DNA of 64,000 bases from Agrobacterium sp. RAC06 (GCF_001713475.1 NZ_CP016499.1:4155501-4219500); one strand, 5' to 3'. Numbered from the stretch's first letter, positions 16,902 to 25,302 are shown. The notes: a model not told the origin generated them from the letters alone. Translations and numbers: made by a program.

Positions 16902-17711
16902 TCAGGGCGCGATGGGTTGAGCGGGGTAGGGGCCGGTGCGCGAGGCGTGGATTTCATATTCGTGCAGCTTCGGGTCGGCATTGAGGCGTTCGAAGATCGG
17001 CGCGAGGCGATCGGTCCACGCGGTGACGCCGGCCTCGTCGGCGATCAGATCCTGACGCACTTCGAGAAGCGCATGTGGAATGCCCGTGATCATGCAGTGA
17101 CGATACATGGTGTCGCCCTTCAGGGCGCCGTCATAGGGCTCGTTATCGCCGACGAGGATGTCACCCGATGCCTGCAGACCCTCGATCAGCGGGCGGACGG
17201 CGCGGGCGTCGGTGTCCCAGAGAACGGCGGCGTGCCAGGGGCGGGGCACGCCCTTCCAGGCGGGTGTATAGGAATGTAGCGAGAGAACGAGCGGCGCCTT
17301 GCCCGAGGCGTCCGCGACCTTGGCGATCACATCGGAGACCGCACGGTGGTAGGGCCGATGATAGGTCTCGATGCGGTGCTGCCATTTGTCTGCGGTGATC
17401 GGATGATTGCCAGGCACAATGGCGCCGTCGGAGATGCGCATGATGATGGTCGGATCATCCTCGCCGCGATTCGGATCGATCAGCAGGCGGGAGAAGCGCG
17501 ACATGACGGCGGGGACGCCAAGACGGGCGGCCAGCTGCCGGGTCAGCGGCTCGATCCCGATGTCATAGGCAATGTGACGGCCGAAGGCGCTGTCGGGCAG
17601 GCCAAGCTTTTCGTAAGGCTCGGGCACGATATTCGTCGCGTGGTCGGCGAGAAGCACCAGGCCGGCGTCAAAACGGCCATCCAGAATCTCAAAAGCGGGG
17701 GAAACATTCAT
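16902..17711 (-). CDS. N-formylglutamate amidohydrolase family protein
   Basis: A 269-residue member of PF05013, zinc-dependent hydrolases that release formate from N-formylglutamate in histidine breakdown or act on related N-acyl amino acids. Motifs are LLADHATNIVPEPY near the N-terminus, RFSRLLIDPNRGEDDPTII, LSLHSYTPAWKG (metal-binding His) and HALLEVRQDLI. No hut genes are nearby, so the specific substrate is uncertain. First gene of a probable three-gene unit with DUF1244 and gapR; divergent from DUF1036. Confidence 0.85.
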   Translation of the reverse strand: MNVSPAFEILDGRFDAGLVLLADHATNIVPEPYEKLGLPDSAFGRHIAYDIGIEPLTRQLAARLGVPAVMSRFSRLLIDPNRGEDDPTIIMRISDGAIVPGNHPITADKWQHRIETYHRPYHRAVSDVIAKVADASGKAPLVLSLHSYTPAWKGVPRPWHAAVLWDTDARAVRPLIEGLQASGDILVGDNEPYDGALKGDTMYRHCMITGIPHALLEVRQDLIADEAGVTAWTDRLAPIFERLNADPKLHEYEIHASRTGPYPAQPIAP

Positions 17712-17896
17712 CAGTTTGAAGCCATCGTCTGGTACAAGTGCTTGATCGCATGGGGAATGGGGGAGCGCAAGCTTTCATGGCTGTCACGTTTGTGCCAAGA
17801 TCGGACATATAGGTTTTGAGACTGGCCAAAGGCAGAAAATATAATCGATTAGAGTTGCGTTGACATTCTCTGGTCAGCATCGCAAGAAGGCATCCC

Positions 17897-18403
17897 ATGC
17901 GCATTTTTGGAGTTCCGGCGGCAATCGTGCATCAACCGATCAGACAGACTTTCGACCGTGCTGCGGCACGTTTTCTGAAGCCCCTCCTGATCGCGGGTGC
18001 GCTGTTTTCGCCCATGCTGGCAGCCTCTGCCGCCCATGCCGAGTTTCGTGTCTGCAACGGCACGCAGAACCTGGTCGGGGTCGCGGTCGGCTACCGGGCT
18101 GAAGAGGGCTGGATCACGGAAGGTTGGTGGCAGGTCCCTGCCGGCACCTGTGCCACGCTCATCGAGGGCGAGCTCCAGTCGCGCTATTATTATCTCTACG
18201 CTGAGGATGCCGCTCGCGGTGGTCGCTGGACTGGTGACATCAACATGTGTGTCGCCGAAAACGAGTTCAAGATCGTTGGTGTGAAGGACTGCTTCGCACG
18301 CGGCTATCAGCAGATGGGATTCAAGGAATACGACACCGGCAGGCAGGGGAGCTGGATGGTCCAGCTGTCCGATACGTCGGGCACCCAGGAAAGCCAGAAC
18401 TGA
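17897..18403 (+). CDS. Secreted DUF1036 protein
   Basis: A 168-residue DUF1036 protein of unknown function. The N-terminus has a positively charged start followed by a signal peptide (PLLIAGALFSPMLAASAAHA). The mature domain opens with FRVCNGTQNLVGVAVGYR and contains TEGWWQVPAGTCATLIEG, RYYYLYAEDAARGG and four well-spaced cysteines, suggesting disulphides in the periplasm. The ATG at 17897 has AAGAAGG upstream. Its stop codon overlaps the pyk start by one base (TGATG), so the two are translationally linked. Confidence 0.85.
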   Translation: MRIFGVPAAIVHQPIRQTFDRAAARFLKPLLIAGALFSPMLAASAAHAEFRVCNGTQNLVGVAVGYRAEEGWITEGWWQVPAGTCATLIEGELQSRYYYLYAEDAARGGRWTGDINMCVAENEFKIVGVKDCFARGYQQMGFKEYDTGRQGSWMVQLSDTSGTQESQN

Positions 18404-19842
18404 TGAAGCGAAACCGCAAAGTAAAGATCCTCGCCACGCTTGGTCCCGCCTCTTCCGATGAAGCGATGATCCGGAAGCTGCACGAAGCAGGGGCCGATCT
18501 TTTCCGCATCAACATGAGCCATTCGAGCCATGAGATGCTGCGGACGCTCATTCAGCGCATTCGTAGCGTCGAGGCCGCCTGTGGTCGCCCGATCGGGATC
18601 CTCGCCGACCTGCAGGGTCCGAAACTGCGCGTGGGCAAGTTTGCCGAAACGACCGTCGAGCTGAAGCCCGGCCAGACCTTCACGCTGGACAGCAACGAAG
18701 CGCCCGGTGATGCAAGCCGCGTCTACCTGCCGCATCCGGAAATTCTCGAATCGGTCAAAGTTGGTGACCGTCTGCTCATCGATGATGGCAAGCTGCACCT
18801 GAAGGCTGTCAAATGCGACGGCAAGACGATCGTCACGGAAGTCGTTTCGGGCACGAAGATCTCTGACCGCAAGGGTGTCAGCCTGCCCGACACCATTCTC
18901 GCGACGGGTGTTCTCACCGACAAGGACCGCGCCGACCTTGATGCCGTGCTCGCCACCAATGATGTCGACTGGGTGGCACTTTCCTTCATTCAGCGCCCGG
19001 AAGATCTGGCGGAAGTCCGCAAGATCGCCAAGGGGCGTGTTGGCCTGATGTCGAAGATCGAAAAGCCGCAGGCCATCGAGCGTATCGACGAGATCATTGC
19101 GCTCTCCGACGCTCTGATGGTCGCCCGTGGTGACCTTGGCGTTGAAATGCCGCTCGAGCGCGTACCCGGCATCCAGAAGCAGCTGATCCGCGCCTGCCGT
19201 CGCGAAGGCAAGCCGGTTGTCGTCGCAACCCAGATGCTGGAATCGATGATCACGGCACCGGTTCCGACCCGCGCCGAAGTCTCTGACGTCGCGACCGCTG
19301 TCTTCGAAGGCGCCGACGCCATCATGCTTTCGGCCGAGTCGGCTTCCGGCCAGTATCCGGTCGAGGCCGTCGCCACCATGGCTTCCATCGCCCACACGGT
19401 CGAGCGCGAGCCTCACTATCCGGGCATCATCTATGCCCAGCGCGCCCAGCCGGAAGCGACCGGCGCCGATGCCATCTCGCTGGCTGCCCGCCAGATCGCC
19501 GAGACGCTGCGTCTGCAGGCGATCGTCTGCTACACCTCATCGGGCAATACCGGTCTGCGCGCCTCGCGCGAGCGTCCCGAAGTGCCAATCATCGCGCTTT
19601 CGCCGGTGATCCAGACCGCGCGTCGCCTGTCGGTCGTCTGGGGCCTGCACTGCGTTGTCTCTTCCGAGCCGACGGATCTCGATGACATGGTCAACCGCGC
19701 CTGCCGCATCGTCGTCGAGGAAGGTTTCGGCAAGCCGGGTGACCGCATCATCATGTCGGCCGGCGTGCCGCTTGGTACGCCCGGTTCGACCAACATGCTG
19801 CGCATCGCCTATATCGGTTCGGACGGTCAGTCGGGCGTCTGA
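18403..19842 (+). CDS. pyk: Pyruvate kinase
   Basis: Converts phosphoenolpyruvate and ADP to pyruvate and ATP, the last step of lower glycolysis/Entner-Doudoroff. The product is 479 residues, normal for the family. It begins MKRNRKVKILATLGPAS. Active-site signatures are FRINMSHSSHE, ILADLQGPKLRVG, LMSKIEKPQAIERIDEI (catalytic lysine), MVARGDLGVEMPLERVPGIQ and ATQMLESMITAPVPTRAE. The C-terminal allosteric domain is present. I chose the ATG at 18403, overlapping the DUF1036 stop by one base. A strong terminator follows. Confidence 0.96.
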   Translation: MKRNRKVKILATLGPASSDEAMIRKLHEAGADLFRINMSHSSHEMLRTLIQRIRSVEAACGRPIGILADLQGPKLRVGKFAETTVELKPGQTFTLDSNEAPGDASRVYLPHPEILESVKVGDRLLIDDGKLHLKAVKCDGKTIVTEVVSGTKISDRKGVSLPDTILATGVLTDKDRADLDAVLATNDVDWVALSFIQRPEDLAEVRKIAKGRVGLMSKIEKPQAIERIDEIIALSDALMVARGDLGVEMPLERVPGIQKQLIRACRREGKPVVVATQMLESMITAPVPTRAEVSDVATAVFEGADAIMLSAESASGQYPVEAVATMASIAHTVEREPHYPGIIYAQRAQPEATGADAISLAARQIAETLRLQAIVCYTSSGNTGLRASRERPEVPIIALSPVIQTARRLSVVWGLHCVVSSEPTDLDDMVNRACRIVVEEGFGKPGDRIIMSAGVPLGTPGSTNMLRIAYIGSDGQSGV

Positions 19843-19865
19843 ACTCGACCGCATCCTTGATCTGG

Positions 19866-19891
19866 AAAAGCCGCCTTCGGGCGGCTTTTTT
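19866..19891 (+). terminator. Terminator of pyk
   Basis: A 10-bp stem (AAAAGCCGCC ... GGCGGCTTTT, loop TTCG) followed by T residues, 24 bp after the pyk stop. It may also act on the convergent hydrolase gene. Confidence 0.9.
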
Positions 19892-19899
19892 CATGGCGG

Positions 19900-20967
19900 C
19901 TACTGGCCAGCCTGAAGGGAAGGGGCGGCTCCCGTCGGTACCCCGCGTGTCGCGGCGAGCCTCGGCTCTGCTGCGCGCGCCATGGCTTGCAGATCGCGTG
20001 TTTCGCCTGCGATCTTCTCCAGGGCAGCGATCGCGATATCGGTCACGATGTAATCCGGCTTATGGCCGAGGCCTTCGATCCAGACCAGTTCAGAGCCCGA
20101 GATGTCGCGAGCGAGGCCCTTCGAATGGATCTCCTCCAGTACGATTTCGTCAGCGTCGCCGGTGATCACTACCGTCGGCTTGGCGATCTCCCGGTAGCGC
20201 GGGGCGAAGGTGCTCACATAGGCATGGAGGCCGGCGACATCCTTTGCGTTGGATCGGAAGGTTGAGGGGCGCAAGACGAGGGCCGGGCCGGTATCTTCGA
20301 GATAGGTGTCAGGGCGTGGATTGGGTGCGAAGACATGATCCGTCGCCGGCTCGATACGCATCATGCCCGCATGCAAAGCCAGCGTGTGGCAGAAGATCGG
20401 TCCGATCACCGGCGCAGAGGCGAGGTGGTAATACCAATCGACGCCGCCCGGCCAGGGGTGCGTGGCCGCTGCCAGGAAGACGAGGCCTTCGACCTTGTCG
20501 GGATGCAGAACGCCGAAACTTGCGGTGATCGCGCCGCCGAAGGAGTGGCCGACAATGATCGCCCGCTCGATGCCCTTTTTCTCCATCAGTCGCGCGATGG
20601 CGTTGGCCTGTCCGTCCGGCGTGTCGTTCTCCGGCCCGCCGCGCTCCGAATAACCGTGTCCCGGGCGATCGACGAATAGAAGCTCGGCGCGACCGCGCAA
20701 GGGCTCCAGGAAGGCGCCCGCTTGATCCCTGAGGTTGCCGGAGGCGCCATGGATGAACACGATCGGCGGCAGGTCGGCATCGGCGCCTGCGGTGATATGC
20801 AGGGCGTTCAAACGAAAACCGCCGACATCGGTGAGCTCACCGATATTCGGCGTCTTCGCCTCAATGGCGCGGGCACGAAGTTGCGTGGCGATGGCGAGCG
20901 CCGCCAGCACGGCGATGAGGATGAGGAGGATGACGAGCAAGACGAAACCGATACGGGGGAGGAGCAA
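19900..20967 (-). CDS. Membrane-anchored alpha/beta hydrolase
   Basis: A 355-residue alpha/beta-hydrolase-fold enzyme. An N-terminal membrane anchor (about residues 7-29) is followed by the strand-and-oxyanion segment PPIVFIHGASGNLRDQ, the FVDRPGHGYSERGG segment, the nucleophile elbow GHSFGG (serine), an acid in VVITGDADEIV and the catalytic histidine in IEGLGHKPDYI. The substrate cannot be told; esterases, haloperoxidase-like and C-C hydrolases share this layout. It stands alone, convergent with pyk and divergent from brnT. Confidence 0.85.
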   Translation of the reverse strand: MLLPRIGFVLLVILLILIAVLAALAIATQLRARAIEAKTPNIGELTDVGGFRLNALHITAGADADLPPIVFIHGASGNLRDQAGAFLEPLRGRAELLFVDRPGHGYSERGGPENDTPDGQANAIARLMEKKGIERAIIVGHSFGGAITASFGVLHPDKVEGLVFLAAATHPWPGGVDWYYHLASAPVIGPIFCHTLALHAGMMRIEPATDHVFAPNPRPDTYLEDTGPALVLRPSTFRSNAKDVAGLHAYVSTFAPRYREIAKPTVVITGDADEIVLEEIHSKGLARDISGSELVWIEGLGHKPDYIVTDIAIAALEKIAGETRDLQAMARAAEPRLAATRGVPTGAAPSLQAGQ

Positions 20968-21069
20968 GAGCGAAGCTTCCGAGCTGGACGATATGGCAAC
21001 AAGATCGTGCTGCAGTGCCGTTCGTCAAGGTGACGTTCATGGTGGCTGTCCTGGATCGCCGATCGAGTC

Positions 21070-21098
21070 TTGCGTGGTATGCGGGATTTCCGTATAAT
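21070..21098 (+). promoter_or_regulatory. Promoter of the brnT toxin-antitoxin operon
   Basis: TTGCGT (21070-21075), a 17-nt spacer and a consensus TATAAT (21093-21098). The -10 box ends 5 nt before the brnT ATG, so the predicted transcription start falls on or next to the start codon. Confidence 0.7.
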
Positions 21099-21103
21099 TC
21101 CAT

Positions 21104-21376
21104 ATGGCTGAACGGTTCGATCCCGCGAAGGACCAGATCAACAATGCGAAGCATGGTGTTTCGCTGGCGTTTGGAGATCGTATTTTTGACGATCTCGATA
21201 ACCTTGTTGTCCCGTCCATACGCGAACGCGACGGCGAGGAGAGATACAAGGTGATTGGTCTGGTGGATGACAAGTTATTCACCGGAGTTTTCGTTTGGCG
21301 CGGACAGGAGCCGCGCTTCATCTCGGTCCGGAGAAGCAATCAAGGAGAAGAGCGTGCCTATCGTGATACCGGCTGA
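21104..21376 (+). CDS. brnT: BrnT-family toxin
   Basis: A 90-residue BrnT/DUF497 ribonuclease-type toxin. The hallmark opening FDPAKDQINNAKHGVSLAFG matches the family pattern in which a DPAK...N..KHGVS segment starts the domain. It continues with RIFDDLDNLV, ERYKVIGLVDDKLFTGVFVW and the terminal ISVRRSNQGEERAY, which carries the conserved arginines. No ribosome site precedes the ATG, consistent with leaderless translation. It overlaps the antitoxin start by 23 nt. Confidence 0.88.
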   Translation: MAERFDPAKDQINNAKHGVSLAFGDRIFDDLDNLVVPSIRERDGEERYKVIGLVDDKLFTGVFVWRGQEPRFISVRRSNQGEERAYRDTG

Positions 21377-21623
21377 TCCGACCGACAACGATGATTTCGA
21401 CGTATCGACGGCAGCGCTTGACCGTGCGCAGAGGTCGCGATTGATCCGTCGGACGCGTACCGCTCTTGGTCTGTCACAGACGGAGTTTGCGTCTCGGTTC
21501 CGCGTGCCTGTAGGTACGCTCCGCGACTGGGAGCAGGCAAGAGCGACACCGCCCGATTTTGCGATTGCCTATGTGCGGGTGATTAGCGAGCATCCCGATC
21601 TCGTCGCGAAGGTGGTCGCCTGA
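21354..21623 (+). CDS. XRE/HTH antitoxin paired with BrnT
   Basis: An 89-residue protein with a Cro/CI-type helix-turn-helix (LGLSQTEFASRFRVPVGTL, then RDWEQARATP), the variant antitoxin often found downstream of brnT instead of ribbon-helix-helix BrnA. It starts with GTG at 21354 inside the end of brnT, with AAGGAG 6 nt upstream. The strong ribosome site contrasts with the toxin's missing one and should give an excess of antitoxin. It should neutralise BrnT and repress the promoter at 21070-21098. Confidence 0.85.
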   Translation: MPIVIPADPTDNDDFDVSTAALDRAQRSRLIRRTRTALGLSQTEFASRFRVPVGTLRDWEQARATPPDFAIAYVRVISEHPDLVAKVVA

Positions 21624-21650
21624 GCGGCTACTGCATCGGCCTTGGTTGGC

Positions 21651-22286
21651 TCACGTCCGCTGGCCGGCCAGTTCTTCTGACAGCTTGGCGACGATCTCCT
21701 GAGCCTCGCGGTCGGCGGGGAAGACTTCGAGGTAGCGTTCCCAGGCCTTGAGTGCGGCATCCTTGCTGCCGCGTTCGGTGAGAATGCCGGCAAGGCCAGC
21801 GATGGCGCCGAAGTGCCGGGGCTCCAGCTCCAGCACCTTTTCGATATCGGAGACGGATTTCTTGTAGTTGCCCATGGTGAAATGCAGCGTGGCACGCTGA
21901 TTCCACGCGCCGACGAAATCCGGTTTCAGGATGATCGCCTGGTCAATGAAGTCGAGGGCGGCCGCGTTGCGCTTCTCGGCGGCGGCCTTGGCAGACCACT
22001 GCATCAGGAGGTTGACCGTCGGGCTGGACGAGTCGCTCCAGGTCGCCATCGTGGAATTGGCGATCTGGCGGGCCGCCTGCGGATTGCGCTCTCGTTTCAG
22101 TTCGGCGAGCAGATCCTCGACAGTCTTTGGCTTGGCTGGCGGTCTCAGTGGGATCTGTTCGACAGGCATCTCAGTCGCCTGCGTGCCACCTTGCTCTTCC
22201 GGCGCCTGTGCGACGACGTTCCCCGCGAAGAGCAGGGCGGGCAGAAGAGGGAGGGTGAGGGCGAGTCGCAAAGAAAAACGGCGCAT
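21651..22286 (-). CDS. Periplasmic TPR-repeat protein
   Basis: A 211-residue exported protein. The signal peptide is about residues 1-27 (LALTLPLLPALLFAGNVVAQA). A Pro-rich spacer leads to three to four TPR units, for example NAAALDFIDQAIILKPDFVG, NYKKSVSDIEKVLELEPRHF and DAALKAWERYLEVFPADREA, each with the typical A/L/P spacing. TPR proteins scaffold other proteins; the partner here is unknown. It ends convergent to the BrnT/HTH pair. Confidence 0.85.
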   Translation of the reverse strand: MRRFSLRLALTLPLLPALLFAGNVVAQAPEEQGGTQATEMPVEQIPLRPPAKPKTVEDLLAELKRERNPQAARQIANSTMATWSDSSSPTVNLLMQWSAKAAAEKRNAAALDFIDQAIILKPDFVGAWNQRATLHFTMGNYKKSVSDIEKVLELEPRHFGAIAGLAGILTERGSKDAALKAWERYLEVFPADREAQEIVAKLSEELAGQRT

Positions 22287-22399
22287 GAAGGGAAGGTAGT
22301 CCCTCAGCGCCGTCTTTCAAACTCAAATTTCCGATATCAACACGCCGAGGATGCGGCGGGCAGTCCGTCTGGCTCATGGGATCCGGAGATCCCGGGGCA

Positions 22400-22525
22400 T
22401 CAGCCCTGGCGAGCCTTGAAGCGCGGGTTCTGCTTGTTGATGATGTAGATGCGGCCCTTGCGGCGAACCAGACGGTTGTCGCGATGACGGGCCTTAAGCG
22501 CTTTCAGCGAGTTCTTGATCTTCAT
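22400..22525 (-). CDS. rpmJ: 50S ribosomal protein L36
   Basis: A 41-residue ribosomal protein beginning [17 protein letters not shown], then [19 protein letters not shown] and ending KARQG. This is the longer rhizobial L36 form. It has no cysteines, so it is of the zinc-independent (C-minus) type. It lies downstream of purEK on the same strand but has its own candidate promoter and a leader hairpin (22590-22654). Confidence 0.95.
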   Translation of the reverse strand: MKIKNSLKALKARHRDNRLVRRKGRIYIINKQNPRFKARQG

Positions 22526-22589
22526 TTTTCTGGTCCACAACGATTGTCGGGGAATGTGTCATTCACCCACTGTGTTCAAACAATCAAAA

Positions 22590-22607
22590 GCGCGCCGCTG
22601 GGCGCGC
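22590..22607 (-). terminator. GC-rich hairpin with T-run in the rpmJ leader
   Basis: On the minus strand GCGCGCC and GGCGCGC form a 7-bp all-GC stem with loop CAGC, followed by TTTTGATTG. It could be the purK terminator (about 97 nt after its stop), but it lies downstream of the candidate rpmJ promoter, so it would also act as an attenuator in the rpmJ leader. Confidence 0.6.
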
Positions 22608-22625
22608 CCCTGAAGAGTTGGCGGC

Positions 22626-22654
22626 AATTAGCCCGAGGGAGGCCTTGATGTCAA
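22626..22654 (-). promoter_or_regulatory. Candidate rpmJ promoter
   Basis: On the minus strand TTGACA (22649-22654), a 17-nt spacer and CTAATT (22626-22631). The predicted start near 22619 gives a leader of about 95 nt that contains the hairpin at 22590-22607. Confidence 0.55.
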
Positions 22655-22703
22655 CATGCCCGGCGGAAAATGCGGGACACATCAGGCTAAAAAACCGGGA
22701 AAA

Positions 22704-23768
22704 TCAGTCGCGAAACGGCAGGATTTCGGTGACATGGCCCATCTTGCGACCGGGGCGAGCTTCCGTCTTGCCGTAGAGATGGACGAGCACGTTCGGCTTT
22801 GCGAGCCAGGCGGGGACAGAATCGATGTCGTCGCCGATCAGATTCGTCATAACGCAATCGGAGTGGCGAACGGTGTCACCGAGCGGCAGAGAGGCAACCG
22901 CGCGGATGTGCTGCTCGAACTGTGAGACGATGCAGGCAGCCTCCGTCCAGTGGCCGGAATTGTGCACGCGCGGGGCGATCTCGTTTGCGATCAGGCTGCC
23001 ATCTTCGAGCACGAAGAACTCCATGCCGACGACGCCGACATAGCCTAGGGCGTCCAGCAGCTTGGTCGCGGCCTCGCGGGCGGCGGTTGCTGTTTGTGGG
23101 GTAATGGCCGCGGGCTGCGTCGAGGTGTGCAGGATGCCGTTGCGGTGAACGTTCTCGGTCGGGTCGTAGCAGCGGACTTCGCCATCAGTGCCGCGGGCGG
23201 CTATCATCGAGATCTCGCGGACGAAGGGCACGAAGCTTTCGAGAATCAGCGGGACCGAGCCGAGTGCCTGATAACCACCGTCTGAGCTGTCACCCTTGCG
23301 ATAGACCTTCTGTCCCTTGCCGTCGTATCCGAGGCGGCGGGTCTTCAACACGCCTTCACCGCCGAAATCGGCGAGGGCTGCTTCGAGGTCGGCCTGGCTG
23401 TCCACGGCGTGGAAACGGGCGGTCTCGATGCCGGATGCGTTGAGGAAACGTTTTTCCGTCACGCGATCCTGGGCAACCTCGAGAGCCTTTGGCGGCGGAT
23501 AGACGGGCACGCTGGCAGCCAGCGTTTCGGCGGCCGAAACGGGCACGTTTTCAAATTCGTAGGTAACGACGTCGCAGAGGCGGGCGAGTTCGGCGAGTGC
23601 TGCCGGATCGTCATAGGCGGCCGTGATCTGCTGGTTGGCCACCTGCTCAGCGGGGCTGTCGGCCTGCGGCTCGAGAATCACTGTGCGGAAATTCAGTCGG
23701 GCGGCGGACATGGCCAGCATGCGGCCAAGCTGGCCGCCACCGATGATGCCGATGGTGCGGATGGTCAT
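22704..23768 (-). CDS. purK: N5-carboxyaminoimidazole ribonucleotide synthase
   Basis: ATP-grasp enzyme (354 residues) that carboxylates aminoimidazole ribonucleotide to N5-CAIR in purine synthesis. Motifs are [17 protein letters not shown] at the N-terminus, VTYEFENVP, a central ATP-grasp region ([17 protein letters not shown]), [16 protein letters not shown] and the metal-binding [14 protein letters not shown]. The start overlaps the end of purE by 4 nt, so the two are translationally coupled and supply substrate and product to each other. Confidence 0.97.
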   Translation of the reverse strand: MTIRTIGIIGGGQLGRMLAMSAARLNFRTVILEPQADSPAEQVANQQITAAYDDPAALAELARLCDVVTYEFENVPVSAAETLAASVPVYPPPKALEVAQDRVTEKRFLNASGIETARFHAVDSQADLEAALADFGGEGVLKTRRLGYDGKGQKVYRKGDSSDGGYQALGSVPLILESFVPFVREISMIAARGTDGEVRCYDPTENVHRNGILHTSTQPAAITPQTATAAREAATKLLDALGYVGVVGMEFFVLEDGSLIANEIAPRVHNSGHWTEAACIVSQFEQHIRAVASLPLGDTVRHSDCVMTNLIGDDIDSVPAWLAKPNVLVHLYGKTEARPGRKMGHVTEILPFRD

Positions 23769-24265
23769 GGGGCCTCGTCCACGGGGTATTCAGCGACCGA
23801 TGCCGTTTGGCGTTCGACCCATTCGTCGAGGCGGTCGGCCAGTTCTTCGTCGAAAGCGGCCAGCACGCGGGCGGCGAGCAGGGCTGCGTTGACGGCGCCA
23901 GCGCGGCCAATGGCAAGCGTGCCGACGGGAATGCCGGCGGGCATCTGGACGATGGAATAGAGGCTGTCGAGGCCGGACATCGTTTTTGACTGAACGGGCA
24001 CGCCGAAGACGGGCAGGTTGGTCATCGAGGCGACCATGCCCGGCAGGTGGGCAGCGCCACCGGCGCCGGCGACAATCACCTTGAAGCCCTCGTCGCGGGC
24101 GCCCTTGGCAAAGGCCACCATGCGGTCGGGCGTGCGGTGTGCCGAAACGATGCGGGCTTCATAGGAGACGCCGAGTGCGTCGAGCGTGTCTGCGGCATTC
24201 TTCATGGTTTCCCAGTCGGACTGGCTTCCCATGATGATGGCGACGGGCGGGCACTCAGCTGTCAT
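23765..24265 (-). CDS. purE: N5-CAIR mutase
   Basis: Class I PurE (166 residues) that moves the carboxyl group of N5-CAIR to give CAIR. The substrate-binding signatures are [25 protein letters not shown] and [15 protein letters not shown], all intact. As usual for proteobacteria it precedes purK in one operon. A DUF465 gene follows upstream on the same strand 17 nt away, so it may share the transcript. Confidence 0.97.
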   Translation of the reverse strand: MTAECPPVAIIMGSQSDWETMKNAADTLDALGVSYEARIVSAHRTPDRMVAFAKGARDEGFKVIVAGAGGAAHLPGMVASMTNLPVFGVPVQSKTMSGLDSLYSIVQMPAGIPVGTLAIGRAGAVNAALLAARVLAAFDEELADRLDEWVERQTASVAEYPVDEAP

Positions 24266-24282
24266 CTCGTATCCTTATGCCT

Positions 24283-24486
24283 TCAGGCGATGATGTCGGG
24301 GATGATCTGGTCTTCCAGCGCGGTGATCTTGTCCTTGATGGACAATTTCTTCTTTTTCATCCGCTGGATCCGCAGGGCATCACAGCCAGTCGTGATCATC
24401 GCGTTGATCGCCGCATCATAGTCTTCATGTTCCTGGCGAAGCCGTGCCAACGAGAGCCTGACGTCGGCCTGTTCCTGATCGGCCAT
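24283..24486 (-). CDS. DUF465/YdcH-like small protein
   Basis: A 67-residue DUF465 (YdcH) protein of unknown function. It is almost wholly helical, with LRQEHEDYDAAINAMI and RIQRMKKKKLSIKDKI, the latter carrying the family's K-K-x-K-L-x-L-K-D core. It ends 17 nt before purE and probably leads that operon. A second member of the family starts 234 bp away in the opposite direction. Confidence 0.85.
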   Translation of the reverse strand: MADQEQADVRLSLARLRQEHEDYDAAINAMITTGCDALRIQRMKKKKLSIKDKITALEDQIIPDIIA

Positions 24487-24720
24487 GCTTGTTCCCCATT
24501 ATCGCCGTGTGGCCCATCCTTTAAGGATGCCCGGAAGATTCGCGCAAGCTCCTATCACCAAATACCGGTAACGGGAAGTTATCCTTGTCTCCGATTTTCG
24601 AGGTCGTTTTTGGCCAATTCGCCTTCGACAAACCGCATTTCTCGTGTCACATTATCTTCGCAAAGCCTGAAACTCCAGCGGATGAGGGCTGGAGGTAGGC
24701 GATAAGGAAGGACGCATCAA

Positions 24721-24897
24721 ATGACCATACAGGCTCATCTTGAATCGCTGCAGAAGAAGCATGGAGCCCTCGAGGAAAAACTCCATGACGCGCTTGCATC
24801 CCCCTCCATCGATGACCGGCACATTGCCGAATTGAAGCGCCTGAAACTGCGTCTCAAGGATGAAATGGAACGCCTGAGGGCCTCCACACGCCACTGA
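24721..24897 (+). CDS. DUF465/YdcH-like small protein (second copy)
   Basis: A 58-residue protein: MTIQAHLESLQKKHGALEEK, then RHIAELKRLKLRLKDEMERL. The K-R-L-K-L-R-L-K-D core identifies DUF465/YdcH. The ATG at 24721 has AAGGAAGG upstream. A short hairpin (CTCCAG/CTGGAG, 24673-24694) precedes the ribosome site. Divergent from its paralogue at 24283-24486 and closed by its own terminator. Confidence 0.85.
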   Translation: MTIQAHLESLQKKHGALEEKLHDALASPSIDDRHIAELKRLKLRLKDEMERLRASTRH

Positions 24898-24980
24898 TCC
24901 ACCCTTCCGGCTGCGCCGGGATCTGGCGGACCCAAAGACCGATCCCGATGTATTCATCAAGCAGCCAAGACACTACCTTC

Positions 24981-25015
24981 AGCCCCGGAGTTCACATGAC
25001 TTCGGGGCTTTTGTT
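24981..25015 (+). terminator. Terminator of the second DUF465 gene
   Basis: An 11-bp stem (AGCCCCGGAGT ... ACTTCGGGGCT, loop TCACATG, one G-T pair) runs into TTTTGTTTT. Confidence 0.9.
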
Positions 25016-25041
25016 TTGCCTTGCCGAGTGTTTTCTGAGTT

Positions 25042-25302
25042 TCAGGACCAGAACTGGTCGAGCCACATGTTCATGCGGTCGAAGCCGGGTCGATTGATCA
25101 CATAGATCCGACGCGTGCCTTCGGAGCGGACATCGACAAGGCCGCTGTCGAGCAATGCTTTCAGATGTTGCGAGACCGCAGGGCGGCTGATCGGCAGCTG
25201 CGCGGCAAGTTCGTTCACGGTCTTTTCCCCCCGACGCAGATCCTCGAGGATATGCCGCCGGTTCGGGTCTGCGATCGCCATGAACGGGTCTGCGTTCGTC
25301 AT
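25042..25302 (-). CDS. ArsR-family transcriptional regulator
   Basis: An 86-residue winged-helix repressor: FMAIADPNRRHILEDLRRGE, TVNELAAQLPISRPAVSQHL (recognition helix) and VDVRSEGTRRIYVINRPGF (wing). It ends DRMNMWLDQFW, typical of the non-metal ArsR subgroup often paired with SRPBCC-type proteins. No cysteine-based metal site is visible. The nearest same-strand gene upstream is the TSUP transporter (85 bp), which may be its target; no SRPBCC gene is present here. Confidence 0.88.
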   Translation of the reverse strand: MTNADPFMAIADPNRRHILEDLRRGEKTVNELAAQLPISRPAVSQHLKALLDSGLVDVRSEGTRRIYVINRPGFDRMNMWLDQFWS

